A stretch of 64,000 bases of DNA from JAKFWF01 sp963732635 (GTDB taxonomy: Bacteria; Pseudomonadota; Alphaproteobacteria; Rhizobiales; Hyphomicrobiaceae), in the NCBI GenBank assembly GCA_963732635.1, contig CAVTAL010000019.1:1-64000 (forward strand), given 5' to 3'. Positions 35,347 through 43,128 of this stretch are shown here, one piece after another. Each line of letters begins with the position of its first letter. Positions within the stretch are counted from its first letter, which is position 1. Below the pieces are notes generated by a model that was given only the letters and a program-made list of their open reading frames with translations, ran no database searches and had not been told where the DNA came from. A program made the position numbers and the translations under genes.

Positions 35347-35706
35347 CGCTTCCTCAGCACGTCGAGCACGCGCTTCAGCGCGCGACCGTCGAAGCCCGAA
35401 CCGACCCGCACACGGCAGTCGCCGCCAACCTCGATCTCGATGGTGTCGGAAACCGTCGGCGCCGACTTGTCCTCGGGCTCGGGCGTGATCGTCACTGGCA
35501 CCAACGCCGGCGTCGCGACCTCGGTCTCCCGCGCGAAAGCGGCGGCGCCAAGCGAAGACCTGGTTGGCGTTGACGTCGTACTGCCGCGCCACGACCGAGA
35601 CCGAAGCGCCCGGCCGGCGCGTCGCCGCAACGATCTCGCGCTTCAGCGCCTCCGGCCAGCGCTTGTTCCGACGTCGCTCTTCATCACTTGTGTCCACATT
35701 CGACAT
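35343..35706 (-). pseudogene. IS66 TnpA protein, one frameshift
   Basis: The N-terminal helix-turn-helix of the transposase-8 type (RRNKRWPEALKREIVAATRR, SVSVVARQYDVNANQVFAWR) and the C-terminal IEIEVGGDCRVRVGSGFDGR followed by ALKRVLDVLRKR are in different frames, with a shift near 35540. Restored length is about 121 residues, as usual. It is the first gene of the element. Confidence 0.8.
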
Positions 35707-35766
35707 CGTGGGCACTTCCTCGCTCGCACCGATCCATCACGAGCCCGGAAGATTCGATCATGGGAT

Positions 35767-35934
35767 GCGACCATCGCTGCGCGCGCTCCCGAACTCGCCG
35801 ATTGCGATGCCGTGATGTTGGCCCACTTCTCGACCTCGCGCGCCGCAGCCGACGTCGGCGCCGCAATCAGGGCGCCGGTGCTCACCGCACCCGATGCCGC
35901 CGTCGACCGGTTGCGAGCCATGCTCGCGCAATGA
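35767..35934 (+). pseudogene. Asp/Glu racemase-family protein, 3' part
   Basis: The 56 codons TIAARAPELADCDAVMLAHF and STSRAAADVGAAIRAPVLTA, ending RLRAMLAQ, are the missing C-terminus of the gene that begins at 33260. Joining THNA to TIAARAPEL across the IS66 element restores a protein of about 225 residues. The second catalytic Cys of family members is replaced here by Ala-His-Phe (MLAHFST), as in some subgroups. Confidence 0.75.
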
Positions 35935-35967
35935 GTCAAGCTGCGCGATCCCGGAGGACCGTTTCGG

Positions 35968-36942
35968 TCAGGCGCCAGCGCCGACCCTATCCCACACCGC
36001 AACGGCTGCCGCGAGATCCTCGATTGAGGCACCGACGGACTTGAACATGGTGATCTCGTCGGCGGACGCGCGCGTTGGCGCGGTGCCGCGCGCGAGCTCA
36101 TAGAGGTCGCCGAGAACGTGCGCTTCGGTGATCACGCCGGCCTTCAGCGGCATCACCACGTCGCCGGCTTCGTTGAGGCCGCCGATGCGGGTGTCGACCC
36201 AAAGCCGCGCGCGGCGGACGCAGTCGTCGTCGGTCTCTCGCATGTCGGGCTTGAAGGCGCCGACGCAATCGAGATGGCAGCCGGGTTTCAGCCAAGCGCC
36301 CTTGATCACTGGCGTCGACGATATCGTGGCGAGCGAGACGAGGTCGGCTGCGCGCACGGCAGCTTCCAGGTCCGATGTCACCGTCACATCGATGCCGGAG
36401 CCTGCAAACTTGGCGGCGAGCTTCTCGGCGTTGGCCGGCGTGCGATTCCAGATCGCGACTTGGCTGATCGGTCGCACCGAGGCGTGCGCGTTGATCAGAT
36501 ATTCGCCGAGTGCGCCGGCGCCGACCAGCACCATGCGCGACGTGTTCGGGCGGCTCAGATACCGGCTTGCCAGTGCCGAGGCGCCGGCCGTGCGCCACAC
36601 TGTCAGGGTCGGGGCGTCCATCAGCGCCACTGGCTCGCCGCTGTCCGATGAAAGCAGCAGATAGACGCCACAGATGCCTGGCTTGGACAGGCGCGCTGTG
36701 TTGTCGGGAAACATCGTGATCATCTTGATCCCGATATATTTGCCGGCGGTCAGCGCGCCGGGCGCGGACGCCTGCCATGCCGGCATCAGCAGCAGCATTG
36801 CCTCGGGGCGATTTTCCAGCGCGATCTTGTGGTGGTGTCGAAGTGGCGAGATCGCGCCGATGCGGAACGCTTCGTCGAGCGTGTCCATAAGGCCTGGATA
36901 GGACAGCGCACTTGAGACTTGGGCGGCATCGATGAAGCGCAT
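35968..36942 (-). CDS. Ornithine cyclodeaminase / mu-crystallin family protein
   Basis: A 324-residue NAD(P)-binding protein. The N-terminal dimerisation part contains MRFIDAAQVSSALSYPGLMD and GIKMITMFPDNTA (the substrate-site lysine and arginine region), and the Rossmann part has RMVLVGAGALGEYLINAHAS followed by ISQVAIWNRTPANAEKLAAK. Members include ornithine cyclodeaminase, alanine dehydrogenase and imine reductases; the exact reaction cannot be read. It converges on the racemase-family gene, suggesting a small amino-acid catabolic locus. Confidence 0.88.
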   Translation of the reverse strand: MRFIDAAQVSSALSYPGLMDTLDEAFRIGAISPLRHHHKIALENRPEAMLLLMPAWQASAPGALTAGKYIGIKMITMFPDNTARLSKPGICGVYLLLSSDSGEPVALMDAPTLTVWRTAGASALASRYLSRPNTSRMVLVGAGALGEYLINAHASVRPISQVAIWNRTPANAEKLAAKFAGSGIDVTVTSDLEAAVRAADLVSLATISSTPVIKGAWLKPGCHLDCVGAFKPDMRETDDDCVRRARLWVDTRIGGLNEAGDVVMPLKAGVITEAHVLGDLYELARGTAPTRASADEITMFKSVGASIEDLAAAVAVWDRVGAGA

Positions 36943-37111
36943 GGTTTGGCTCCGCTTGAAGGTTTCGCTTCGCGAGGTGGGCTGACGCCCTCCCTATCCG
37001 CTCGAGGATCCGAGCCGTTCGAACCACCCATTTATAGCAGTCAAGAAAGTAGCCGGTCCGGAGGGTGTCTCGCCATTACTGTATGGGGGCGAGCCCAATT
37101 GGCGAAGAGAG

Positions 37112-37468
37112 TTAGCGGCCGCGCGCAATCGCCAACTGCTTGCCGCCACCCGTTGCTGCAGCCTCGCGCTCACGGGCTAGGCGTTCGGCCTCGGCTTGCC
37201 AACGGATGCTATCCTGGGTGCGGCCACGCGCGGTGCGGCGCCACTTCGATTGTCCCACCCAGGTCGCAAAGCCGCCAAGAATGACGCCGGCGATCAGCAT
37301 ACCTAGCAGATAGGCATATAATGGAATGACGTCGATGTGGACCGAGGGGTTCTCGGGATTGAACGGGTCCAACACCAAGCGCACGGCGTGCCGGTTGGCG
37401 ACGGCGAGCGTGACCAGGAATACGGTGGCGATGAAACCGATGATCAGTGCGATGATGCGGCCGAGCAC
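37112..37468 (-). CDS. LapA family (DUF1049) membrane protein
   Basis: A 118-residue protein with two transmembrane helices (LGRIIALIIGFIATVFLVTL; YAYLLGMLIAGVILGGFATW) and a basic cytoplasmic tail rich in Arg, Glu and Ala. This is the LapA/YciS layout, involved in lipopolysaccharide assembly control in enterobacteria. A GTG at 37468 with AGGAG six bases before it is the start. It follows ihfB by 52 bp, the usual gene order in proteobacteria. Confidence 0.8.
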   Translation of the reverse strand: MLGRIIALIIGFIATVFLVTLAVANRHAVRLVLDPFNPENPSVHIDVIPLYAYLLGMLIAGVILGGFATWVGQSKWRRTARGRTQDSIRWQAEAERLAREREAAATGGGKQLAIARGR

Positions 37469-37520
37469 GGGGAACTCCTGGCTGATACTCGATTGAACGC
37501 GGACAAGCAGAACGTCGAAT

Positions 37521-37802
37521 TCAGTCGGCGTTGAGCCGTTCGCGCAATTCTTTGCCAGTCTTGAAGAACGGCACGAACTTCTCGTCAACCGGTACGGCGG
37601 CGCCGGTGCGCGGGTTGCGGCCGACGCGTGGCGCGCGATGCTTGACGGTGAAGGCGCCGAAGCCGCGCAGTTCGACCCGGTCGCCCCGGGCTAACGCTTC
37701 GATGATCTCGTCGAAGATCACATTGACGATGCGTTCCACGTCGCGATGAAAAAGGTGCGGGTTGGTGGCGGCGATTTTCTGGATAAGCTCGGACTTGATC
37801 AC
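37521..37802 (-). CDS. ihfB: Integration host factor subunit beta
   Basis: A 93-residue HU/IHF-fold protein: MIKSELIQKIAATNPHLFHR, IVNVIFDEIIEALARGDRVE and LRGFGAFTVKHRAPRVGRNP with the DNA-intercalating Pro in RNPRTG. The dimer with IhfA bends DNA strongly at specific sites. The sequence is the beta type because of the VPVDEKFVPFFKTGKEL tail. It sits between sppA and lapA. Confidence 0.95.
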   Translation of the reverse strand: MIKSELIQKIAATNPHLFHRDVERIVNVIFDEIIEALARGDRVELRGFGAFTVKHRAPRVGRNPRTGAAVPVDEKFVPFFKTGKELRERLNAD

Positions 37803-37883
37803 TTGGCGCTGAGCTCCGATGACGTGGCTTTGCTGGCTTGCCGCCCCTGCCTACGACGGAGGAAGCAAACACATTGTAAACAT

Positions 37884-38867
37884 TCAATTTTTGTCAGGTT
37901 GCCAAACCGAGAGCATACCGTCAAGGGTGGCGCGCCCTAGACCGGCGTCATGCGCGATACGGGTGCCGATATCGCCGAAAAGGCGGCCGGCAAGCCAACT
38001 CGAAAGACTAGTCTCGCCAGAGGTCAGCGACCAGTCAGATTGCCGCTTCGGCTTCCAGTCGACGATCTTGAGATCCTTCGGCACATTGCGCTTGTCGCGC
38101 AGATAGCGAACCGCCTCGACTTCTCCGCCGATCTCGTCGACGAGCTTCAGCGACTGCGCCTCGCGGCCCGAGAAGATGCGGCCCTGTTCCAGTCCGCCAA
38201 TTTCCGCCGTCTTGACGTTACGGCGCGACTGCACGAGCCCGAGGAACCAGCGTTGGCCCTCCATGATCATGTCCTGGGCGACCTTCTTGCTGGCTTCGTC
38301 AGCGGGTGCGAACGGCGACGGCGTAGCCTTGAGCGGGCCGCTCTTGATTTCGTTTACCTTGACGCCGAGTTTCGCCATCAACTCAGACACTTCCGGCCAC
38401 TGCATGATGACGCCAACCGAACCAGTGATGGTGTTGCCGCGGGCGACGATGTGGTCCGTGCCCAATCCGACGATGTAACCGGCGGATGCCGCGACCGTTC
38501 CGAACTGGGCGACCACCGGCTTTTTCTCGGAGAGACGCCGCAGGCTTTCGAACAGCGCTTCGCCGCCGGTGGTGGTGCCGCCGGGCGAGTTGACGAACAG
38601 GATCACGCCCTCGACGTGCTTCGCGTCGGCAATGTCGCGCAGCATTTTGAGTTGGGCGCGGTCCTCGGTGATCATGCCTTCGATTGAGACGCGTGCGATC
38701 TGCTTGGGATGACCGAAGCCTAGTTCGCCGTCGCGCATCGAAGCCATGACGCCAAGCGCCACGACGCCAGCGAGGATGGCGAGGGTACGCCAAAGCGAAA
38801 GGTGGCGGCGCAGTCGGCGGCGATCGAGCACAGTCTCGGTTTCGAGCGACATGAGCGGGTCCATGGA
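37884..38867 (-). CDS. sppA: Signal peptide peptidase SppA (S49 family)
   Basis: A short-form SppA of about 327 residues that digests cleaved signal peptides at the inner membrane. One transmembrane helix follows a basic N-terminus (LWRTLAILAGVVALGVMASM). The catalytic domain shows VEGVILFVNSPGGTTTGGEA, VAQFGTVAASAGYIVGLGTD with the catalytic Ser in ASAGYI, and NTITGSVGVIMQWP. The catalytic Lys is expected in VNEIKSGPLKATPSPF. The ATG at 38867 is used; 38879 is also possible. Confidence 0.93.
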   Translation of the reverse strand, partial: SMDPLMSLETETVLDRRRLRRHLSLWRTLAILAGVVALGVMASMRDGELGFGHPKQIARVSIEGMITEDRAQLKMLRDIADAKHVEGVILFVNSPGGTTTGGEALFESLRRLSEKKPVVAQFGTVAASAGYIVGLGTDHIVARGNTITGSVGVIMQWPEVSELMAKLGVKVNEIKSGPLKATPSPFAPADEASKKVAQDMIMEGQRWFLGLVQSRRNVKTAEIGGLEQGRIFSGREAQSLKLVDEIGGEVEAVRYLRDKRNVPKDLKIVDWKPKRQSDWSLTSGETSLSSWLAGRLFGDIGTRIAHDAGLGRATLDGMLSVWQPDKN

Positions 38868-39017
38868 TGGCAACGGCACGCAGCCGTCCGGTTGGCGGGC
38901 ACCCTAAGGCAGGGGAGCGGCGGCGGCAACCGGGGGTGATGTCAGCGCAGTGGTGGCAAGTCGGTCAGACGCGTTCGATGCGGAAGTTAGCCGCGAAGAT
39001 TGGGCGGCATTGCAGGC

Positions 39018-39254
39018 TCAATAATGCGGCGGTGGCGGTTCTTCGCGCGGGTCCTGGCCGACGTTGTCCTGGGCTTCCAGCAATCGCTTTTCCAGTCCGT
39101 CGATCCGCCGCTGGAATTGCTCCAGTCCGCTCCATTGCTTGATGATGACCTTATTGAGCGCCTCGATCACGTCGTCCTGATACGTGATCTTCATCTCCAG
39201 GTTGTCGATCCTGGCCTCCAGATCCTGCAAGGTCGTCTCCATTGTGTCAGCCAT
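39018..39254 (-). CDS. slyX: SlyX family protein
   Basis: A 78-residue coiled-coil protein: LQDLEARIDNLEMKITYQDD, VIEALNKVIIKQWSGLEQFQ and RRIDGLEKRLLEAQDNVG show a heptad pattern through most of the length, ending in the PPPPHY motif that is diagnostic for SlyX. Function is unknown. It lies between the rpsA terminator and sppA. Confidence 0.9.
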   Translation of the reverse strand: MADTMETTLQDLEARIDNLEMKITYQDDVIEALNKVIIKQWSGLEQFQRRIDGLEKRLLEAQDNVGQDPREEPPPPHY

Positions 39255-39265
39255 CCGATCCTTGC

Positions 39266-39303
39266 TGATAAAGCAAACGGCGCGGCCCAGGTCGGGCCGC
39301 GCC
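39266..39303 (-). terminator. Terminator after rpsA
   Basis: On the minus strand GGCGCGGCCC and GGGCCGCGCC form a 10-bp stem with a 5-base loop, followed by GTTTGCTTTATC. Confidence 0.75.
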
Positions 39304-39318
39304 GCTGACAATTGCGAT

Positions 39319-39345
39319 GGTGTCAGACCCACCGGGTCCGACACC
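39319..39345 (-). other. Second hairpin just after the rpsA stop
   Basis: GGTGTC and GACACC plus GACCC and GGGTC form an imperfect stem with one mismatch, 12 bases past the rpsA stop codon. It has no U-run and precedes the stronger terminator, so it may act as a 3' stabilising structure. Confidence 0.4.
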
Positions 39346-39356
39346 TAGCCGAGGCC

Positions 39357-41076
39357 TCAGGTATCGCTACCTTCGCGCTTCTTGATGGCGGCCTTGAAGA
39401 TGTCGCCGAGCGATGCGCCCGAATCCGACGAGCCGTACTGGGCAACGGCCTGCTTCTCTTCGGCCATCTCGAGCTGCTTGATCGAGACCGCGATGCGGCG
39501 TGCGGCGCGATCGACGCTGAGTACCGACGCGTCAACCTTGTCGCCGACGTTGAAGCGCTCGGGGCGCTGCTCTGAACGGTCACGCGACAAGTCGGAGCGG
39601 CGGATGAAGGCGGTGATCTCGCTGTCGCCGATCTTCACCTCGATGCCATTTTCTTGAACCTGAACGACGGCGCAGGTGACTGCATCGCCCTTCTTGTACT
39701 TGCCGAGCACGTCGGCGGGGTCGCCGGCTAGCTGCTTGATGCCGAGCGAAATGCGTTCCTTCGAGCTGTCGACGTCGAGCACGGTTGCCTTGACGTTGTC
39801 GCCCTTCTTGAACTCCTTGATCATCTCGTCGCCGGGCTTGTTCCAGTCGAGATCCGACAGGTGGACCATGCCGTCGACGCCGCCATCGAGGCCGATGAAC
39901 AGGCCGAACTCGGTGATGTTGCGGATCGGGCCTTCGACGATGGTGCCCTTCGGATGCGCCGACAGGAAGGCGTCCCACGGGTTGTCCTGGGTCTGCTTGA
40001 GGCCAAGCGAGATGCGCCGCTTGTTGGGGTCGACCTCGAGGATCTGGACATCAACCTGCTGGCTGGTCGAGACGATCTTGCCAGGGTGGATGTTCTTCTT
40101 GGTCCAGCTCATCTCGGAGACGTGGATCAGGCCTTCGACGCCGGGCTCAAGCTCAACGAACGCACCGTAGTCGGCGATGTTCGTCACGGTGCCCTTGAAG
40201 CGGCCCTGCACCGGGTACTTGGCCTCGATGCCCGACCATGGATCGGACTGCAGCTGCTTCATGCCGAGCGAGATGCGCTGGGTATCCGGATTGATGCGGA
40301 TGATCTGCACCTTCACGGTATCGCCGACGTTGACGATCTCGGACGGGTGGTTGACGCGGCGCCAGGCCATGTCGGTGACGTGCAGCAGGCCGTCGATGCC
40401 GCCGAGGTCGATGAAGGCGCCGTAGTCGGTGATGTTCTTGACGAGGCCGTCGATGACCTGACCTTCGGCGAGGCGGGCGACGATCTCGGTGCGCTGCTCG
40501 GCGCGGCTCTCTTCGAGGACCGAACGACGCGAGACCACGATGTTGCCGCGACGGCGATCCATCTTCAGGATCTGGAACGGTTGCGGCTGATGCATCAAGC
40601 GGGCCGATATCGCGCACCGGGCGGACGTCGACCTGGGAGCCGGGCAGGAACGCAACGGCGCCGTCGAGGTCGACGGTGAAGCCGCCCTTGACCTTGTTGA
40701 AGATCACGCCGGTGACCTTCTCGCCGGCCGAGAACTGCTTCTCGAGGCGGGTCCAGCTCTCTTCGCGCTTGGCCTTGTCGCGGCTGAGGACGGCTTCACC
40801 GAGCGCATTCTCGATGCGCTCCAGGTAGACCTCGACCTCGTCGCCGACCTTGAGTTCGGACGGCACGCCAGGCATGCCGAATTCCTTCATCGCCACCCGG
40901 CCTTCCATCTTCAGGCCGACGTCGATGATCGCCATGTCCTTTTCGATGCCGACGATCTTGCCGCGAACGACACTGCCTTCGAAGGCATCGTCGGCGCCAA
41001 GCGTCTCGGTCAGCATGGCGGCGAAGTCGTCGCGGGTCGGGTTGTATTCTTTAGAGGTTGTTGCGGTGGTGTTCAT
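39357..41076 (-). pseudogene. rpsA: 30S ribosomal protein S1, one frameshift
   Basis: About 573 residues with six S1 RNA-binding repeats, for example DDAFEGSVVRGKIVGIEKDM (repeat 1), NITDYGAFIDLGGIDGLLHV (repeat 3), NIADYGAFVELEPGVEGLIH (repeat 4) and NITEFGLFIGLDGGVDGMVH (repeat 5). The start MNTTATTSKEYNPTRDDFAA at 41076 has CAGGAG before it. Between QVDVRPVRDIGPL and MHQPQPFQILKMDRRRGNIV one extra base near 40604 changes the frame; removing it restores the protein. S1 is essential for initiation on most mRNAs, so sequence error is likely. Confidence 0.92.
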
Positions 41077-41308
41077 TCTATCTCCTGTGCAATCGGGTCG
41101 TCGGCGGGGGAAACCCGCGGCGGTTTGGTTGGGTGCGCTTAAGCCAATATTGCCGGACACGCGCCTGCGTGACCGGCTGGTCAAGACCAGCGCGCTTGTC
41201 ATGGATTTTCGATCGATTGCCGCCTGCGGAGGGTGCTTCCCACCAATCAGATTGGGCCTGCTGGTTCTTCCGCGCCGCTTGTTGAAGGCGAAACGTGAAG
41301 CGCAAACC

Positions 41309-41938
41309 CTATTGGCCAACCGTCCTCTTGATCAGTCCGATGGCGGCGTCGAATGCGCTGTCTATATCCAAGTTGCTCGTATCGAGCAACAGGGCATCTG
41401 CAGCCATTTTCATCGGCGCGTCGGCGCGGCCGGCATCGCGGGCGTCGCGGCCGCGGATCACATCGAGTACGCGCTCGTAGGTGACGTCCTCGCCTTTGGT
41501 GCTTAATTCGCTGAAACGGCGACGGGCGCGCACTTCTATATCGGCGGTAACGAACAGCTTCACGTCTGCGTTGGGGCATACAACCGTGCCGATGTCGCGG
41601 CCGTCGAGCACGGCGCCCGGCGGGGTGGCGGCGAAATCGCGCTGGAACTGCAAGAGCGCCGCCCGCACGCTTGGGAACTTTGCGACGATCGAGGCCTTGT
41701 CGCCGACGCCGGGGAGCTTCAGTCCGGCATCGTCCAGGGTGGCAAAGACGAGGTTGCGAGCGGCCTTGGCTGCTGCCGCCTCGTCTTCGAGTTCATCGCC
41801 GGCCGCCAGACAATCGCGCGCGACGGCACGATAGATCAGGCCGGTATCGAGGCACGGATAGCCGTAGTGGTCGGCAATCCGCTTGGCGAGCGTTCCCTTG
41901 CCGGATGCGGCCGGGCCATCGATGGCGATAATCATCAT
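41309..41938 (-). CDS. cmk: Cytidylate kinase
   Basis: A 209-residue NMP kinase that phosphorylates CMP and dCMP. The P-loop is IIAIDGPAASGKGTLAKRIA, the NMP-binding part LDTGLIYRAVARDCLAAGDE and VLDGRDIGTVVCPNADVKLF, and the lid-like DVIRGRDARDAGRADAPMKM is normal. It precedes rpsA by 232 bp, the conserved order. Its ATG lies only 7 bp after an ABC substrate-binding gene instead of after aroA, the usual upstream partner. Confidence 0.93.
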   Translation of the reverse strand: MMIIAIDGPAASGKGTLAKRIADHYGYPCLDTGLIYRAVARDCLAAGDELEDEAAAAKAARNLVFATLDDAGLKLPGVGDKASIVAKFPSVRAALLQFQRDFAATPPGAVLDGRDIGTVVCPNADVKLFVTADIEVRARRRFSELSTKGEDVTYERVLDVIRGRDARDAGRADAPMKMAADALLLDTSNLDIDSAFDAAIGLIKRTVGQ

Positions 41939-41945
41939 GGCTCCG

Positions 41946-42984
41946 TTAGCGCTCGATCTCGCGGGTCCAGCGCTTGTTCCAGTCGGCGCGGTTCTTGTTG
42001 GCGGTATCCCAGTCGATCGCTTGCAGGCCCTTCACCTGATCGCCGTAGGGCAGGCCCTTCTGCTGCTCCGGCGCCAGCTTGACAGTACTGTTGGTCGGAC
42101 CAAAGCCGGCGCCTGTGGCCAGGATCACCTGTATTTCCGGCGACAGCAGGTGCTGGATGAAGGCCTGTGCTTCCTTGCCGTTCTTGGCGCCAGCGACCGG
42201 GCAGGCGGCAATGCCGAGGGCAACGCCGCCTTCGCTTCGGGTAGACGAAAGCGGAAGGGAAGCCAGTGTCGGACAGCGACTTGGCGCGGCCCGAACCCCA
42301 AACGGCGAGCAAAGCCTGGCCGCTCTGGAACAATTCCGTCATCTTGCCGGGAGACGATTCATAGGCCAGCACGTTCGGACCGATCTCGTCCTTGAAGGCC
42401 TTGAAGCCGGCATCCATGTTCGCTTCCGAGCCGCCGCGGATGCGCGCCGACATCACCACCGCATGGAGGCCATAAGTGTTGTTCATGGCCGGCACGATAA
42501 CAGTCTTGCCGTACTTCTTGTCGGCGAGGTCCTTCCACGAGGTCGGCGCCGGCCAGCCCTTCTCGTCGAAAACTTTCTTGTTATACATCAGACCTGTGCC
42601 GACCACGCCGATGCCGATCGCCTGGTTCGACTTGAACTTCATGATCGAATAGACGTCCTTGTAGACGTCGCCGGGTTCGAGCGTCGCGCAGAAGCCGAGT
42701 TCAACCGCCTGATACATCGGGCCGTCGTCGACGATGATGGCGTCAATCACCTGATTGCCCTTCTGGGCCTGCAGCTTGGCGAGTGTATCGGTTGAATTGC
42801 CGGCGACATACTCGACCTTGACGCCGTGCTTGGCTTCGAATGCCGGAATGACGTCCTTGCGCATCACCTGCTCGAACGAACCGCCGTAAGCGCCGATGGT
42901 GAAGGTCTTCTGCTGGGCACCGGCCGGTGCCACTCCAAGCAGCATAGCCAGGCTGCCCACGATCACGCCGCCACGAACTGTCAT
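41946..42984 (-). pseudogene. ABC transporter substrate-binding protein (PotD-like), one frameshift
   Basis: A periplasmic binding protein of about 346 residues in the spermidine/putrescine-type family. The signal peptide is GGVIVGSLAMLLGVAPAGAQ, and the mature part begins KTFTIGAYGGSFEQVMRKDV. ATSW-like APTSWKDLADKKYGKTVIVP and SSPGKMTELFQSGQALLAVW are typical. A shift near 42245 separates GFPSAFVYPK from the frame that reads EGGVALGIAACPVAG and FIQHLLSPEIQVILATGAGF to the stop. No permease or ATPase gene lies nearby. It lies 7 bp upstream of cmk. Confidence 0.8.
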
Positions 42985-43128
42985 CACTGCTACTCCCGAT
43001 GCCCTAAGATGAAAGACTGGTTTTCGTCGCACGCGGCGTCCGTGTCGTCAAACCCCGGTTGATGCAACCTTGATCATCGCATTCGAGGTGCGTTGATCGC
43101 GGAGCGCGAGCCCGATAGTCTGCGGCGC

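Larger units (their letters stand above)
33766..35766. mobile_element. IS66-family insertion, truncated at its tnpC end
   Basis: A minus-strand IS66 element with tnpA, tnpB and tnpC in the usual order lies inside the racemase-family gene. tnpC stops about 150 residues short, so one terminus has been lost, and no 8-bp target duplication is visible (left flank ACAACGCG, right flank GGGATGCG). I could not identify matching terminal inverted repeats. The element looks fixed and non-mobile on its own. Confidence 0.75.

Noticed and set aside
34147..35934. 595-codon open frame on the plus strand across the IS66 region
   Set aside because: It is the antisense shadow of tnpC, tnpB and tnpA in high-GC DNA; only its last 56 codons are real, as the 3' end of the racemase-family gene.
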